From assembly GCF_900129485.1 (NCBI RefSeq), contig NZ_FQVW01000002.1, positions 82,612 to 146,611 of the forward strand: a DNA stretch of 64,000 bases, in the 5' to 3' direction. Below the pieces are notes generated by a model. The model made no database searches. It saw only the letters and a list, made by a program, of their open reading frames with translations, and was not told the origin of the DNA. The position numbers and the translations under genes are program-made. The DNA is from Ornithinibacillus halophilus (GTDB lineage: Bacteria > Bacillota > Bacilli > Bacillales > Amphibacillaceae). Position 1 is the first letter of the stretch, and each line of letters begins with the position of its first letter. Shown here piece after piece: positions 8,407 to 17,416 of this stretch.

Positions 8407-8928
8407 ATGTTGCTTAAGAAATTTTTGCCAAATGAACATGTGAAAAGTATTTTCGAGATTAAACCATCTCTACTAAAAGAAAAAGGAATTAAAGGTATTA
8501 TTACTGATTTAGACAATACGTTAGTTGCATGGGATGTGAGGTCTGCAACTCCAGAGGTAATCGAATGGTTTCAATCAATGAAAGATCATGATATAAAGGT
8601 TACTATTATTTCAAATAATAAAGAAGAACGTGTGAAGTTTTTCTCTGAGCCTCTTGGGTCTCCATATGTATTTAGTGCAAGGAAACCTCTTAGACGTGCG
8701 TTTAAGAAAGCAGCAGTAGAAATGGGCTTAGAAAGAGAAGAAATTGTTGTCATAGGCGATCAGTTATTAACTGATGTACTTGGAGGAAACTCCGCAGGGT
8801 TATATACGATATTGGTTGTTCCTATTGTTGAGACGGATGAGAAAATAACAAGAATTAATCGCACAATAGAACGAAGAATTTTACGGTACTTTCGTAAAAA
8901 AGGCAAGATTACATGGGAGGAAAAATAA
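8407..8928 (+). CDS. yqeG: YqeG family HAD-IIIA phosphatase
   Basis: This belongs to the haloacid dehalogenase superfamily, subfamily IIIA, like the mitochondrial phosphatidylglycerophosphatase Gep4. The 173 residues contain motif I DLDNTLVAWD (nucleophile Asp in DxDxT), motif II IISNN, the Lys of motif III in RKPLRRAFKKA, and motif IV VIGDQLLTDVLGGN. A phosphatidylglycerophosphate phosphatase role is plausible by family but not shown by sequence alone. The gene starts an operon running to yqeM and overlaps yqeH by one base (TAATG). Confidence 0.93.
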   Translation: MLLKKFLPNEHVKSIFEIKPSLLKEKGIKGIITDLDNTLVAWDVRSATPEVIEWFQSMKDHDIKVTIISNNKEERVKFFSEPLGSPYVFSARKPLRRAFKKAAVEMGLEREEIVVIGDQLLTDVLGGNSAGLYTILVVPIVETDEKITRINRTIERRILRYFRKKGKITWEEK

Positions 8929-10025
8929 TGGATATAATTTATTGCCAGGGTTGTGGTGCTGAAATCCAATCCACTAATCCTAATGAAGTTGGGTATACAC
9001 CTAAATCTTCTTTAGAGAAAGAGAATATATTATGTAAAAGATGCTTTCGATTAAAGCATTATAATGAAATACAGGACGTTTCTATTACAGATGATGATTT
9101 TCTAAAAATGGTTAGTTCTATTCAACAAAAAGAAGGACTAGTTGTACATGTTATTGATATTTTTGATGTGAATGGTAGCATGATTAAAAGCTTGCCAAGA
9201 ATTGTCGGAAATAATCCTATTTTACTTGTTGGTAATAAAATGGATTTGTTGCCAAAATCTACAAATCAACGTAAACTAATACAATGGTTACGTTCTTCAG
9301 CAAAAGAGGCTGGAATTAAGGTAGAAGATGTGTTTCTAATCTCTTCTATGAAAGGTCATGGAATAGAAGAACTAACAGAGCAAATGGAAGCCTACCGAAA
9401 AGGGAAAGATGTCTATATAGTCGGAACTACTAATGTAGGAAAATCTACCTTTATCAATCGTTTAATTAAGCAATCTGTTGGTGTTGACGAAGTAATCACA
9501 ACTTCCTATTTCCCAGGAACAACATTAGGGTTTATCGAAATACCTTTAGATGATAATAGTGCGTTAATTGATACGCCAGGAATTGTGAACAAACAACAAA
9601 TAGCCCATTATATTTCTGACAGGGATTTAAAAATGATTACACCTAACAAGGAGATAAAACCAAGGGTGTATCAATTAAATGAAGAACAAACATTATTCTT
9701 TGGTGGATTAGCCCGATTAGATTTTATTAAAGGGGATCGCCAATCTTTCGTTTGTTACTTTTCAAATCAACTAAATATTCACCGAACCAAACTGGAAAAA
9801 GCAGATGATTTGTATGAAAAGCATGTTGGCGATTTGTTGTCACCACCAGATGAAGAAAGCATGCAATCTTTACCGAAATTAGTACCTCAATCCTTCAAAA
9901 TATCAAATGAAAAAACAGACATTGTATTTCCGGGATTAGGATGGGTTAGCGTATCGGGGAATGTAACAGTGGAAGTACACAGCCCTAAAGGTGTTCATGC
10001 ATCAATTAGAAAATCATTAATATAG
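8928..10025 (+). CDS. yqeH: Ribosome biogenesis GTPase YqeH
   Basis: YqeH is a circularly permuted GTPase needed for maturation of the 30S subunit. The 365-residue protein starts with a zinc-binding set Cys6, Cys9, Cys36, Cys39. The nucleotide motifs appear in permuted order: G4 NKMD near 103, G5 SSMKG near 139, then G1 GTTNVGKST near 163, and G3 DTPG near 208. The C-terminal domain follows. I place the start at ATG 8928, preceded by GGGAGG, rather than the upstream in-frame ATG at 8913, which contains that site. Directly downstream is aroE. Confidence 0.95.
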   Translation: MDIIYCQGCGAEIQSTNPNEVGYTPKSSLEKENILCKRCFRLKHYNEIQDVSITDDDFLKMVSSIQQKEGLVVHVIDIFDVNGSMIKSLPRIVGNNPILLVGNKMDLLPKSTNQRKLIQWLRSSAKEAGIKVEDVFLISSMKGHGIEELTEQMEAYRKGKDVYIVGTTNVGKSTFINRLIKQSVGVDEVITTSYFPGTTLGFIEIPLDDNSALIDTPGIVNKQQIAHYISDRDLKMITPNKEIKPRVYQLNEEQTLFFGGLARLDFIKGDRQSFVCYFSNQLNIHRTKLEKADDLYEKHVGDLLSPPDEESMQSLPKLVPQSFKISNEKTDIVFPGLGWVSVSGNVTVEVHSPKGVHASIRKSLI

Positions 10026-10034
10026 GTGATAATT

Positions 10035-10874
10035 ATGCAATTGAAATTAGGTCTAATAGGCTATCCAATCACACATTCGTTATCACCTTGGATACATCGT
10101 CAATTTCTTGATAAAACTAATAGTAACGGAACATACGACCTTTATGAAATAAAGCCAGAGGATTTTGATGTACAAATAAAAGAATTTTTACAGTCTAATC
10201 TAGATGGGTTTAATGTAACTGTTCCTTTTAAACAAAAAATCATACCATATTTGGATTATTTAGATAGACAAGCTGATGAAATTGGTGCAGTAAATACTGT
10301 GAGGAAGAAGAACGGGAAGTGGGTTGGTTATAATACAGATGGATTAGGATATGTGAACTCCCTTCAACACCACTTTCCAGATTTCTTTAAGGAAAAGTCG
10401 AAACGAATCGTAATACTCGGTGCTGGGGGCGCTGCTAGAAGTATCTATTTTGCGCTAAATCAATTCGGTTTTTCAACGATTGACCTTGCCAATCGGACAA
10501 TGGAGAGAGCAACAAGTTTATTGGAGTTGAAGTCAGAGCATACGAGTACTTCAATTCTCTCAATTAAAGAGACAGAAGAAGTAGTAAGTCATTATGATCT
10601 AGTTATTCAAACAACTTCGGTTGGTATGAAGCCTTATCCAAATAATTCCATCATCCAACTTGACCATGTCAAACAAGGAAGTATTTTCAGTGATATCGTC
10701 TATCAACCGATTTTTACAAACTTCTTACAGCTCGCTCAGCAAAAAGGAGCACAAATTCATTATGGACATACGATGTTGCTATATCAAGCAAAACTCGCGT
10801 TTGAGTTATGGAGCAACCACAAAGTACCAATGGAAGGGCTAGAAGATACACTTAAAAACATCCTGGAGGGATAA
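10035..10874 (+). CDS. aroE: Shikimate dehydrogenase (NADP+)
   Basis: AroE reduces 3-dehydroshikimate to shikimate in aromatic amino acid synthesis. The substrate-binding half contains SLSPWIHRQF near 15, NVTVPFKQK with the catalytic Lys, and IGAVNTV. The NADP-binding half has GAGGAARSIYFAL near 130 and the C-terminal YGHTMLLYQAKLAFELW. The start is ATG 10035, seven bases after AGGTGA; a GTG at 10026 abuts the yqeH stop but would place the Shine-Dalgarno inside the gene. The product is 279 residues, normal for the family. Its placement between yqeH and yhbY is the usual Bacillus arrangement. Confidence 0.95.
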   Translation: MQLKLGLIGYPITHSLSPWIHRQFLDKTNSNGTYDLYEIKPEDFDVQIKEFLQSNLDGFNVTVPFKQKIIPYLDYLDRQADEIGAVNTVRKKNGKWVGYNTDGLGYVNSLQHHFPDFFKEKSKRIVILGAGGAARSIYFALNQFGFSTIDLANRTMERATSLLELKSEHTSTSILSIKETEEVVSHYDLVIQTTSVGMKPYPNNSIIQLDHVKQGSIFSDIVYQPIFTNFLQLAQQKGAQIHYGHTMLLYQAKLAFELWSNHKVPMEGLEDTLKNILEG

Positions 10875-10876
10875 AA

Positions 10877-11167
10877 TTGTTAACTGGTAAACAAAAAAGA
10901 TATTTACGTTCAGAAGCTCATCACTTGAAACCAATATTTCAAGTTGGAAAAGATGGAGTAAATGAAAATATGATCGTTCAAATTAATGAGGCATTAGAAA
11001 AAAGAGAACTAATAAAGGTTAGTATATTGCAAAATTGTTTAGAGGATAAAGATACTGTTGCTGAACAATTGCAAGAAGGAACGAATGCAGAAATTGTTCA
11101 AATCATCGGTAATAATATTGTGCTATACAAAGAATCTGTAGAACATAAAAAGATTCAATTGCCATAA
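10877..11167 (+). CDS. yhbY: YhbY family ribosome assembly RNA-binding protein
   Basis: This is a single CRM-domain RNA-binding protein of 96 residues (B. subtilis YqeI) that associates with pre-50S particles in characterised relatives. It shows the typical N-terminus LTGKQKRYLRSEAHHLKP and the loop IFQVGKDGVNENM carrying the GxxG RNA-contact region. The start codon is TTG at 10877, preceded by GGAGGG and two bases after the aroE stop. The gene lies within the yqeG-yqeM operon. Confidence 0.93.
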   Translation: MLTGKQKRYLRSEAHHLKPIFQVGKDGVNENMIVQINEALEKRELIKVSILQNCLEDKDTVAEQLQEGTNAEIVQIIGNNIVLYKESVEHKKIQLP

Positions 11168-11176
11168 GGAGTAATT

Positions 11177-11743
11177 ATGAAACGTATCGGTATATTAGGT
11201 GGCACATTTGATCCACCTCATATTGGACATCTAATTATAGCTGAAGAAGTTCGTCAACAATTGCAACTTGAAGAAGTTTGGTTTATCCCAACGTATGAAC
11301 CTCCACATAAAAAAGAGGCTAGTATTGGGGCGGATCACCGTATCCATATGATCAACAATGCAATTAAGGGAAATGCTGCCTTTAGGTTGAATACGATCGA
11401 AATTGAACGCCATGGAAAATCATATACAATTGATACGATTAAAGCGTTACAACAAAGTCATAAGGATACCGAATTCTTTTTTATTATCGGTGCCGATATG
11501 GTTGAGTATTTAGCGAATTGGTCTAAAATTGATGAGTTAGTTGAGATGATTACTTTTGTTGGAGTGAAAAGACCTGGGTATCAATTAAAAACAACTTATC
11601 CAATTATTGAGGTAGAAGTACCCTTCATTGAAGTATCATCAACTACCATCAGAAAAAGATTTGCAAATAAACAATCTGTTAAGTATTTAATTCCAGAATC
11701 TGTGTATATGTATATTAAGGAGTATCAATTGTATGGAAATTAA
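11177..11743 (+). CDS. nadD: Nicotinate-nucleotide adenylyltransferase
   Basis: NadD joins ATP and nicotinate mononucleotide to form deamido-NAD. The 188-residue sequence contains the nucleotidyltransferase signature GGTFDPPHIGHL (8-19), the conserved PTYEPPHKK, and the C-terminal SSTTIRKR, which closes over ATP. An AGGAGT site precedes the ATG. Its last 11 bases overlap the start of yqeK, which suggests coupling. The NAD-synthesis gene sits here among ribosome factors in most Bacillaceae. Confidence 0.95.
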   Translation: MKRIGILGGTFDPPHIGHLIIAEEVRQQLQLEEVWFIPTYEPPHKKEASIGADHRIHMINNAIKGNAAFRLNTIEIERHGKSYTIDTIKALQQSHKDTEFFFIIGADMVEYLANWSKIDELVEMITFVGVKRPGYQLKTTYPIIEVEVPFIEVSSTTIRKRFANKQSVKYLIPESVYMYIKEYQLYGN

Positions 11744-12305
11744 AGAAGCAACTACAATTGTAGAAAAATATTTAACGAAATCACGATTTGAACATACTTT
11801 ACGTGTCGCAAAAACTGCAAAAGAGTTAGCAGGGAAATATGGCGTGGATCAAGAAAAGGCAGAATTAGCTGCAATTTTTCACGATTATTGTAAGTATCGT
11901 CCATTAGATGAAATGCGTAGAATAATTGAAGAATCTTACTTACCGAAGGATTTATTACATTTTCACCACGAACTTTGGCATGGGCCAGTCGCATCGTTGT
12001 TAATAGAGCGAGAATATGGGATAACGGATAGTAGTATAAAAGATGCGATCTTTTATCATACAACAGGGCGAGCGAACATGAGTGATATGGAACTCGTGCT
12101 ATTTGTTGCAGATTATATCGAACCGGGAAGAGACTTTCCTGGATTAGATGAAGTAAGAGAAACAGCAAAAAAAGATTTAATTCATGCTGCATGGCTTATT
12201 TCAAGGAATACGATACGATTTTTAATGGATAAGGGCCACACGATTTATCCGGATAGTTTTCATTCCTATAATGATTTAACGAAACGTGTAAATGGAGGTA
12301 ATTAA
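11733..12305 (+). CDS. yqeK: HD-domain bis(5'-nucleosyl)-tetraphosphatase YqeK
   Basis: This is an HD-superfamily hydrolase; the family has been shown to cleave Ap4A symmetrically to ADP. The 190 residues retain the metal ligands: His in FEHTLRVAKTAKE near 20, the His-Asp pair in AIFHDYCKYRP near 50, a His in HHELWHGPVA, and the distal Asp in LFVADYIEPGRDFPG near 130. It starts within nadD and is followed four bases later by rsfS. The pairing with nadD suggests control of dinucleotide alarmones or by-products of adenylyl transfer, but that link is inference. Confidence 0.93.
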   Translation: MEIKEATTIVEKYLTKSRFEHTLRVAKTAKELAGKYGVDQEKAELAAIFHDYCKYRPLDEMRRIIEESYLPKDLLHFHHELWHGPVASLLIEREYGITDSSIKDAIFYHTTGRANMSDMELVLFVADYIEPGRDFPGLDEVRETAKKDLIHAAWLISRNTIRFLMDKGHTIYPDSFHSYNDLTKRVNGGN

Positions 12306-12309
12306 TTAG

Positions 12310-12663
12310 ATGGAAGTTAAAGATATATTACATTTGGCAGTAGAAGCATGTGACGATAAACGAGCAGAAGATATCATCGCATTAGATATGGATCAAGTTT
12401 CAATGATTGCAGATTACTTTTTAATCTGTCATGGAAGCAATGAACGACAAGTACAAGCGATTGCTCGTTCTATTAAAGAGAAAATGGATGAACATGATAT
12501 CCCAGTAAAAAGAATAGAAGGACTGGAGCATGCAAGATGGGTGCTTGTTGACCTAGGAGATATTGTATGTCATGTTTTCCATAAGGAAGAGCGCACTTAT
12601 TATAATATTGAACGATTATGGGGAGATGCTTCTCAAGTTCCAATTCAAGTAGGGAATGACTAA
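12310..12663 (+). CDS. rsfS: Ribosomal silencing factor RsfS
   Basis: RsfS binds ribosomal protein L14 on the 50S subunit and blocks joining with 30S during nutrient limitation. The protein has 117 residues with the family signatures ADYFLICHGSNERQVQAIA near 35-53 and DLGDIVCHVFHKEERTYYNIERLWGD-type C-terminus. It is tightly packed between yqeK and the methyltransferase gene yqeM, as in B. subtilis. Confidence 0.95.
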   Translation: MEVKDILHLAVEACDDKRAEDIIALDMDQVSMIADYFLICHGSNERQVQAIARSIKEKMDEHDIPVKRIEGLEHARWVLVDLGDIVCHVFHKEERTYYNIERLWGDASQVPIQVGND

Positions 12664-12665
12664 TA

Positions 12666-13409
12666 ATGGCATATCAGCATATGGCCTTACTATATGATCA
12701 GTTAATGGAAGATGCGCCTTACGATCAATGGGTAAAGTTTACGGAACAAATACTTGAACATTATCAAAAAGATGTAAAAAAGATAGCCGACTTAGGATGT
12801 GGAACTGGAGAAATTACAATCAAGCTTGCTCTTGAAGGGTATGATATTACGGGTGTTGATAATTCATCAGAAATGTTATCATTAGCCGAACAGAAAGCTA
12901 GTAATGCTAACGTAAATATCAATTGGTTACATCAAGATTTAACTGAATTAACAGGTTTAAATGAGTTAGATGTGGCTGTCAGTTATTGTGATGTCATCAA
13001 CTATATTCCAGAAGAAGCGGATTTGACACGTGTCTTTAAACGAGTGTATGATTCGCTGGAAAAAGATGGGGTATTTATTTTTGATGTGCATTCGCTTTAT
13101 CATGTGGAAAACCATCTAGTGAATCAAACATTTGCAGATGTAACAGATGACGCCTCCTACATTTGGTTTTGTGTGGAAGGGGAAACTCCAGGTGAAATGT
13201 ATCATGAATTAACGTTTTTTGCTCGGGAAGACAATACATATAAACGTTTTGATGAAACACATCATCAACGGACCTATCCAATAGAACATTATAAGAAGTT
13301 ATTGAAGGACGTAGGTTTTGATAAGGTACATATTTATGGTGATTTTTCCATTGAGGAAGATAGTTATAGTGATACGACAGAAAGAATATTTGTTGTAGCT
13401 GAAAAATAA
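12666..13409 (+). CDS. yqeM: Class I SAM-dependent methyltransferase YqeM
   Basis: This is a 247-residue Rossmann-fold methyltransferase. Motif I is ADLGCGTGEITIKLA near 39-53, motif II ends with the acidic GVDNSSEML near 65, and post-I HQDLTEL follows. The substrate is unknown. It starts two bases after rsfS and ends the operon with a hairpin. Its constant association with rsfS suggests a translation-related target, but this is inference. Confidence 0.9.
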   Translation: MAYQHMALLYDQLMEDAPYDQWVKFTEQILEHYQKDVKKIADLGCGTGEITIKLALEGYDITGVDNSSEMLSLAEQKASNANVNINWLHQDLTELTGLNELDVAVSYCDVINYIPEEADLTRVFKRVYDSLEKDGVFIFDVHSLYHVENHLVNQTFADVTDDASYIWFCVEGETPGEMYHELTFFAREDNTYKRFDETHHQRTYPIEHYKKLLKDVGFDKVHIYGDFSIEEDSYSDTTERIFVVAEK

Positions 13410-13439
13410 TCGAGAAACTAATTCTCGGTTATTTTTTAT
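13405..13439 (+). terminator. Terminator after yqeM
   Basis: AATAATCGAGAA (13405-13416) pairs with TTCTCGGTTATT (13422-13433) and is followed by TTTTT. It ends the yqeG-yqeM operon. Confidence 0.85.
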
Positions 13440-13534
13440 TGCAGGAAAATTGAAACGGATAGAGAATATATATTATTAGTAAACATTTTTCTATGTTTTT
13501 CTACAAAATCTTGTGAGAAGGATGTGGTAATTAG

Positions 13535-14119
13535 GTGATAGAGTTTATTAAGAAGTATGCAATTGTCCTCTTAGTTGGGTTTGTTATCGTTATATTACTT
13601 GTCATTAATGTTGATCGAAAGACAGAAGTAAGTGAACTTACTACGGTCGAAGAAATCTCCTCTACTATTAATTCTTCTGAAACTTCCCCCGTTGCTTCAA
13701 CTCAAAAAATTCTCGTTGATATTAAAGGTTCGGTGCGTCATCCAGGCGTCTATGAAATGAATGAAGAAGATCGTGTCATTGATGTCCTAGAGAAAGCTGG
13801 TGGGTTTACAGAAAATGCGGAAGAAACCGTCATTAACCTCGCACAAAAGGTTTACGATGAAATGATTATTATTGTACCTAATAAGGGAGAGCAAACGGCT
13901 AGTAGTACTGGAGTAGGTGGAACTAGTAAAATTAGGCTAAACCACGCTTCCGTCGAGGAAATTCAATCATTAACTGGAATTGGTCCATCAAAAGCACAAG
14001 CCATCATTCAGTATCGAGAAGAAAATGGGCCATTTAAATCAGTAGATGAATTATTAAACGTATCTGGAATTGGGGAAAAAACATTAGAGGCCATTCGAGA
14101 AGACATTCATGTCCCATGA
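13535..14119 (+). CDS. comEA: Competence DNA receptor ComEA
   Basis: ComEA is the membrane-anchored double-stranded DNA receptor for transformation. The 194 residues show one N-terminal transmembrane helix (about 9-26), a Ser/Thr-rich linker, a SLBB domain (IKGSVRHPGVYEMN near 63-76), and a C-terminal pair of helix-hairpin-helix motifs (LTGIGPSKAQAIIQYR and VSGIGEKTLEAI). The start is GTG 13535. It leads the comE operon. The comER gene usually divergent from comEA in Bacillus subtilis is not here; only 125 bases separate yqeM and comEA. Confidence 0.94.
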   Translation: MIEFIKKYAIVLLVGFVIVILLVINVDRKTEVSELTTVEEISSTINSSETSPVASTQKILVDIKGSVRHPGVYEMNEEDRVIDVLEKAGGFTENAEETVINLAQKVYDEMIIIVPNKGEQTASSTGVGGTSKIRLNHASVEEIQSLTGIGPSKAQAIIQYREENGPFKSVDELLNVSGIGEKTLEAIREDIHVP

Positions 14120-14124
14120 TTCCA

Positions 14125-14153
14125 TTGACGAGTGTCGAATCAGGTCGTAAACT
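14125..14153 (+). promoter_or_regulatory. Possible SigA promoter before comEB
   Basis: TTGACG (14125-14130) and TAAACT (14148-14153) are 17 bases apart in the 64-base gap between comEA and comEB. The -35 is good and the -10 is weak. It could provide comEB/comEC expression outside competence. Confidence 0.4.
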
Positions 14154-14183
14154 AGAAATAACTAGAGTAAAGGTGGTTATAAC

Positions 14184-14744
14184 ATGGATAGAATATCATG
14201 GGATCAATATTTTATGGCACAGAGCCAATTATTAGCACTAAGAAGCACCTGTACTAGACTAATGGTTGGTGCAACTATAGTAAGGGATAAACGAATCATT
14301 GCAGGTGGATATAATGGAAGTGTGTCTGGAAGTGTTCATTGTGTTGATGATGGGTGTTATGTAATTGATGGGCATTGTGTTCGTACGGTTCATGCAGAAG
14401 CAAATGCACTCCTACAATGTGCAAAATTTGGGGTTCCAACTGATAATGCGGATATTTATGTCACCCACTTTCCATGTCTACAATGTTGCAAACAGCTCAT
14501 CCAAAGTGGTATTAGAACGGTTTATTATGCAGAAGATTATAAAAATCACCCTTATGCTATTCAACTTTTTGAAGAAGCTGGTGTTAAGATGAAAAAAGTA
14601 GAGTTAGACTACTTAACATTGGATACGAAACACCAAGAAAAAACAGAATATGTCCAGAAACTACTGAATAAATTAGAAACGCTTGAACGTGATGGGGAAG
14701 AAATACATGGATTAAAGAAACAAGCGGCTAGCTTATTCGAATAG
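14184..14744 (+). CDS. comEB: ComE operon protein 2, dCMP deaminase family
   Basis: This is a zinc-dependent cytidine/deoxycytidylate deaminase-like protein of 186 residues. The zinc site is visible as HAEANALLQC (His and catalytic Glu) near 73, and PCLQCCKQL near 99 with the two Cys ligands. An additional Cys-rich stretch (VHCVDDGCYVIDGHCVRTVHAE) matches dCMP deaminases. Deletion of comEB in Bacillus does not abolish transformation, so its competence role is unclear. It precedes comEC by nine bases. Confidence 0.93.
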   Translation: MDRISWDQYFMAQSQLLALRSTCTRLMVGATIVRDKRIIAGGYNGSVSGSVHCVDDGCYVIDGHCVRTVHAEANALLQCAKFGVPTDNADIYVTHFPCLQCCKQLIQSGIRTVYYAEDYKNHPYAIQLFEEAGVKMKKVELDYLTLDTKHQEKTEYVQKLLNKLETLERDGEEIHGLKKQAASLFE

Positions 14745-14753
14745 GAAGATTTT

Positions 14754-17030
14754 ATGAAAGGGTACTGGCATATTGTAGCAATTACTATGGCGTTAAGTGC
14801 AATGTTCATTGTAACGGATCACATGTTATGGTTAGTGAGCTTACCGATCTTTTTATTAATCTTATACCTTCAAAAAAGGCTAGGGAAGATTGCTTTCATT
14901 CTCTCCTTAGCCTCTATCCTTTTCTTCATTTTTTATATCCCTTCTGTAAAAGATTCCTCCGATGAATTCCAATTTACTAAGCCAATTATTGGAAAAATTA
15001 CAACTTCCATCCACCAATCTACTACAAATATTAACTTTCGAATTAAGGAAGAGTCGACAAATGAGCAAATCCAAGTAACGTATTTTACTTCAGATCAAGA
15101 TTACGATCTAGTTGGTATTCAATATGGTGCTGTTTGTGAAATACAAGGTGATATAGAACCTGTAAATGGGGCAAGAAACCCAGGTGAATTTGATTACAGC
15201 CACTATTTGTTAACGCAAGGAGTGTCACACCAGGTTATTATAGAGTCACTCTCTCAAATCAACTGTGAAACAAATACATCGATATTAAGTAGCATATTTT
15301 CTTTTAGGGATGTACTAAGAAAGAAGGTTAGTGAAGCATATAGTGAAGAAATAAGTGCATGGATTTATGCATTGGTACTAGGAGATGATAGCCACCTATC
15401 TCAGGATATTATTGAGCTTTTTCAACGGTGGAGTTTATCTCATCTACTGGCGATATCAGGTCTTCATATCGGGATTATTATTTCTGTTGTGTTCTTTATT
15501 CTGGTGAAGTTAAATCTTTGTACGAAGGAAAGAGCATATAACGTTTTAGTTTTATTTCTTCCTTGTTATGCCCTTTTAGCTGGGGGAGAACCATCCGTTT
15601 GGCGTGCTAGTCTCATGGTAATTTTTGTAATTCTCATGGCTAAATTTAAGTGGAAAACTAGTACGACTGATATTATCAGTATCGTCTTTATATTCCTTTT
15701 AATTCTAAACCCACACTACATTTACCACATAGGATTTCAATTCTCTTTTATCGTTACATTTGCAATTCTTTTATCAAAGTCATGGATCTTGGAGTCAAAT
15801 TCTATTTTTTGGCAAATGTTAAGAATTAGTTTCATCTCCCAAATGATCCTAATTCCGTTACAAGTTACTTATTTTTATTACATCCAACCACTTTCCATAT
15901 TATTAAACATGATAGTCGTTCCGTACTTTTCGTTAGTTTTTATCCCTCTATTATTTCTATTGTTTATTTTATCTCCATTTCATGTAATAACAACTCATAT
16001 TGCTACATTATTGGTAAAAATACATGAAAATTCTTTTCTCTCGCTATTAAAAATGATTGATTACCATTTGTCATTTCCATGGGTGGTTGGAAGTTTTCCT
16101 AACCTGATTATCGTTATTGTTTATTTTGTCATGGCTTTTTTATTGATGCATTTCATCAATCAAAACAAACTCTCACACGCTTTTAAACAGGGTGTCGGAA
16201 TTGTTCTTTTAATAGTTGTCATTGTACTAAAACCCTATTTTTCCCCATATGGAACAGTTACGGTCCTTGACATTGGACAAGGAGATGCAATTGTAATTGA
16301 ATTACCTTATAGAAAAGGGGTAATTTTTATTGATGCTGGTGGGACTTTTTCTTTTGAAGATGGACAAGCGACAGATAAGGTATTTAAACAAATAATCCGA
16401 CCATTTTTATTTAAAAAGGGAATTAGCAAAATTGATGCAGTTTTTTTAAGTCATGAAGATGAGGATCATGTAGGTAGTGTTGATTTTATGGTGGATAGCT
16501 TCATAATCGATACTATTTTTATAAGTGATAATTTTACGCTTTCAATGGAACAAGAGTCGCATTGGAAAAACAGTGGTACAGAGATAGTAAGAGTAGGAAA
16601 AGGAAATGTAGTTCATGTGAATTCCCAAGATTTTTACGTTATGGGAGGAAGTGAATCATATGGGAACTCAAATGATAATTCATTGGTGTTATTTTCAGAA
16701 ATTGGAGGGAGGAAATGGCTCTTTACAGGGGATATTAGTAAACATGTCGAAAGAAACTTACTTTTGGATCACCCCGATTTAAAGGTAGATGTACTTAAAG
16801 TAGCCCATCATGGCAGTAATACTTCAACAGACCCGACATTTATTAAGCAAATAGAACCTGATGTCGCACTAATCTCAGTCGGTGTGAATAATATGTATGG
16901 ACACCCATCCTATGAAGTGATCAACACGTTAGACGATGAAAACGTTCAAATTTTACGAACCGATCATGACGGAGCAATTATTTTTCATTATACCAACGAA
17001 GCAGGAACATTTTATCGCTTCTTACCATAA
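14754..17030 (+). CDS. comEC: DNA internalization protein ComEC/Rec2
   Basis: ComEC forms the membrane channel for single-stranded DNA uptake. The 758 residues comprise N-terminal helices and an OB-like extracytoplasmic segment (DUF4131), the central competence domain with SHLLAISGLHIGIIIS near 228, and a C-terminal metallo-beta-lactamase-like domain. That last domain has DIGQGDAIVIELP near 507, LSHEDEDHVGS near 567 and LKVAHHGSN near 683. These metal-binding motifs are intact, which supports a working nuclease domain. The gene closes the comE operon and is followed by a bidirectional hairpin. Confidence 0.95.
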   Translation: MKGYWHIVAITMALSAMFIVTDHMLWLVSLPIFLLILYLQKRLGKIAFILSLASILFFIFYIPSVKDSSDEFQFTKPIIGKITTSIHQSTTNINFRIKEESTNEQIQVTYFTSDQDYDLVGIQYGAVCEIQGDIEPVNGARNPGEFDYSHYLLTQGVSHQVIIESLSQINCETNTSILSSIFSFRDVLRKKVSEAYSEEISAWIYALVLGDDSHLSQDIIELFQRWSLSHLLAISGLHIGIIISVVFFILVKLNLCTKERAYNVLVLFLPCYALLAGGEPSVWRASLMVIFVILMAKFKWKTSTTDIISIVFIFLLILNPHYIYHIGFQFSFIVTFAILLSKSWILESNSIFWQMLRISFISQMILIPLQVTYFYYIQPLSILLNMIVVPYFSLVFIPLLFLLFILSPFHVITTHIATLLVKIHENSFLSLLKMIDYHLSFPWVVGSFPNLIIVIVYFVMAFLLMHFINQNKLSHAFKQGVGIVLLIVVIVLKPYFSPYGTVTVLDIGQGDAIVIELPYRKGVIFIDAGGTFSFEDGQATDKVFKQIIRPFLFKKGISKIDAVFLSHEDEDHVGSVDFMVDSFIIDTIFISDNFTLSMEQESHWKNSGTEIVRVGKGNVVHVNSQDFYVMGGSESYGNSNDNSLVLFSEIGGRKWLFTGDISKHVERNLLLDHPDLKVDVLKVAHHGSNTSTDPTFIKQIEPDVALISVGVNNMYGHPSYEVINTLDDENVQILRTDHDGAIIFHYTNEAGTFYRFLP

Positions 17031-17071
17031 GATAAGCTAGATAGACCTACAGAACGACAAAAAGCCATATA

Positions 17072-17106
17072 AAAAAGAGACTGCCATATGTTCAGTCTCT
17101 TTATCT
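17072..17106. terminator. Bidirectional terminator between comEC and yqzM
   Basis: AAAGAGACTG and CAGTCTCTTT are perfect inverted arms with a ten-base loop. A-rich sequence lies on one side and TTTATCTT on the other, between two convergent genes. Confidence 0.85.
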
Positions 17107-17124
17107 TATGTACCAATTTCGTTT

Positions 17125-17259
17125 TTAAGATCCAATAACGCTAATAACAACACCAATTGTAAAGATTAAAAAGAAGAATACAAATGAAAATGCGAAACCT
17201 TTAATGGAATCGACGACGTCATTATTTTTTGATTGAACATCTTTTTCAAATTCGTTCAT
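17125..17259 (-). CDS. yqzM: YqzM family small membrane protein
   Basis: This is a 44-residue protein starting MNEFEKDVQSKNNDVVDSIK, with one hydrophobic helix (about 22-43) and a Gly-Ser end. The start is ATG 17259, with GAGGGG seven bases upstream; an upstream in-frame extension of 31 residues lacks the family character. It occupies the same place, convergent with comEC, as in Bacillus subtilis. The function is unknown; the size and single helix suggest a membrane peptide. Confidence 0.88.
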   Translation of the reverse strand: MNEFEKDVQSKNNDVVDSIKGFAFSFVFFFLIFTIGVVISVIGS

Positions 17260-17416
17260 AGCTACCCCTCCTATATTACTTATATTAGTATAAATTAAAA
17301 CGCAAAAAAAATCCATATAAGACATTGATTTGTCACAAAAATATCTCTCCATAATTAGAAAGACTTAACAACTATACTTTTACTTAAATCGGAAACGCTA
17401 TAAATAAAGAAAACCC

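Noticed and set aside
11752..12192. 146-codon open frame antisense to yqeK
   Set aside because: It lies fully within a conserved enzyme gene and has no recognisable domain.
13480..13512. ComK box before comEA
   Set aside because: A- and T-runs are present but not in the AAAA-N5-TTTT pair spacing expected for a ComK dimer site.
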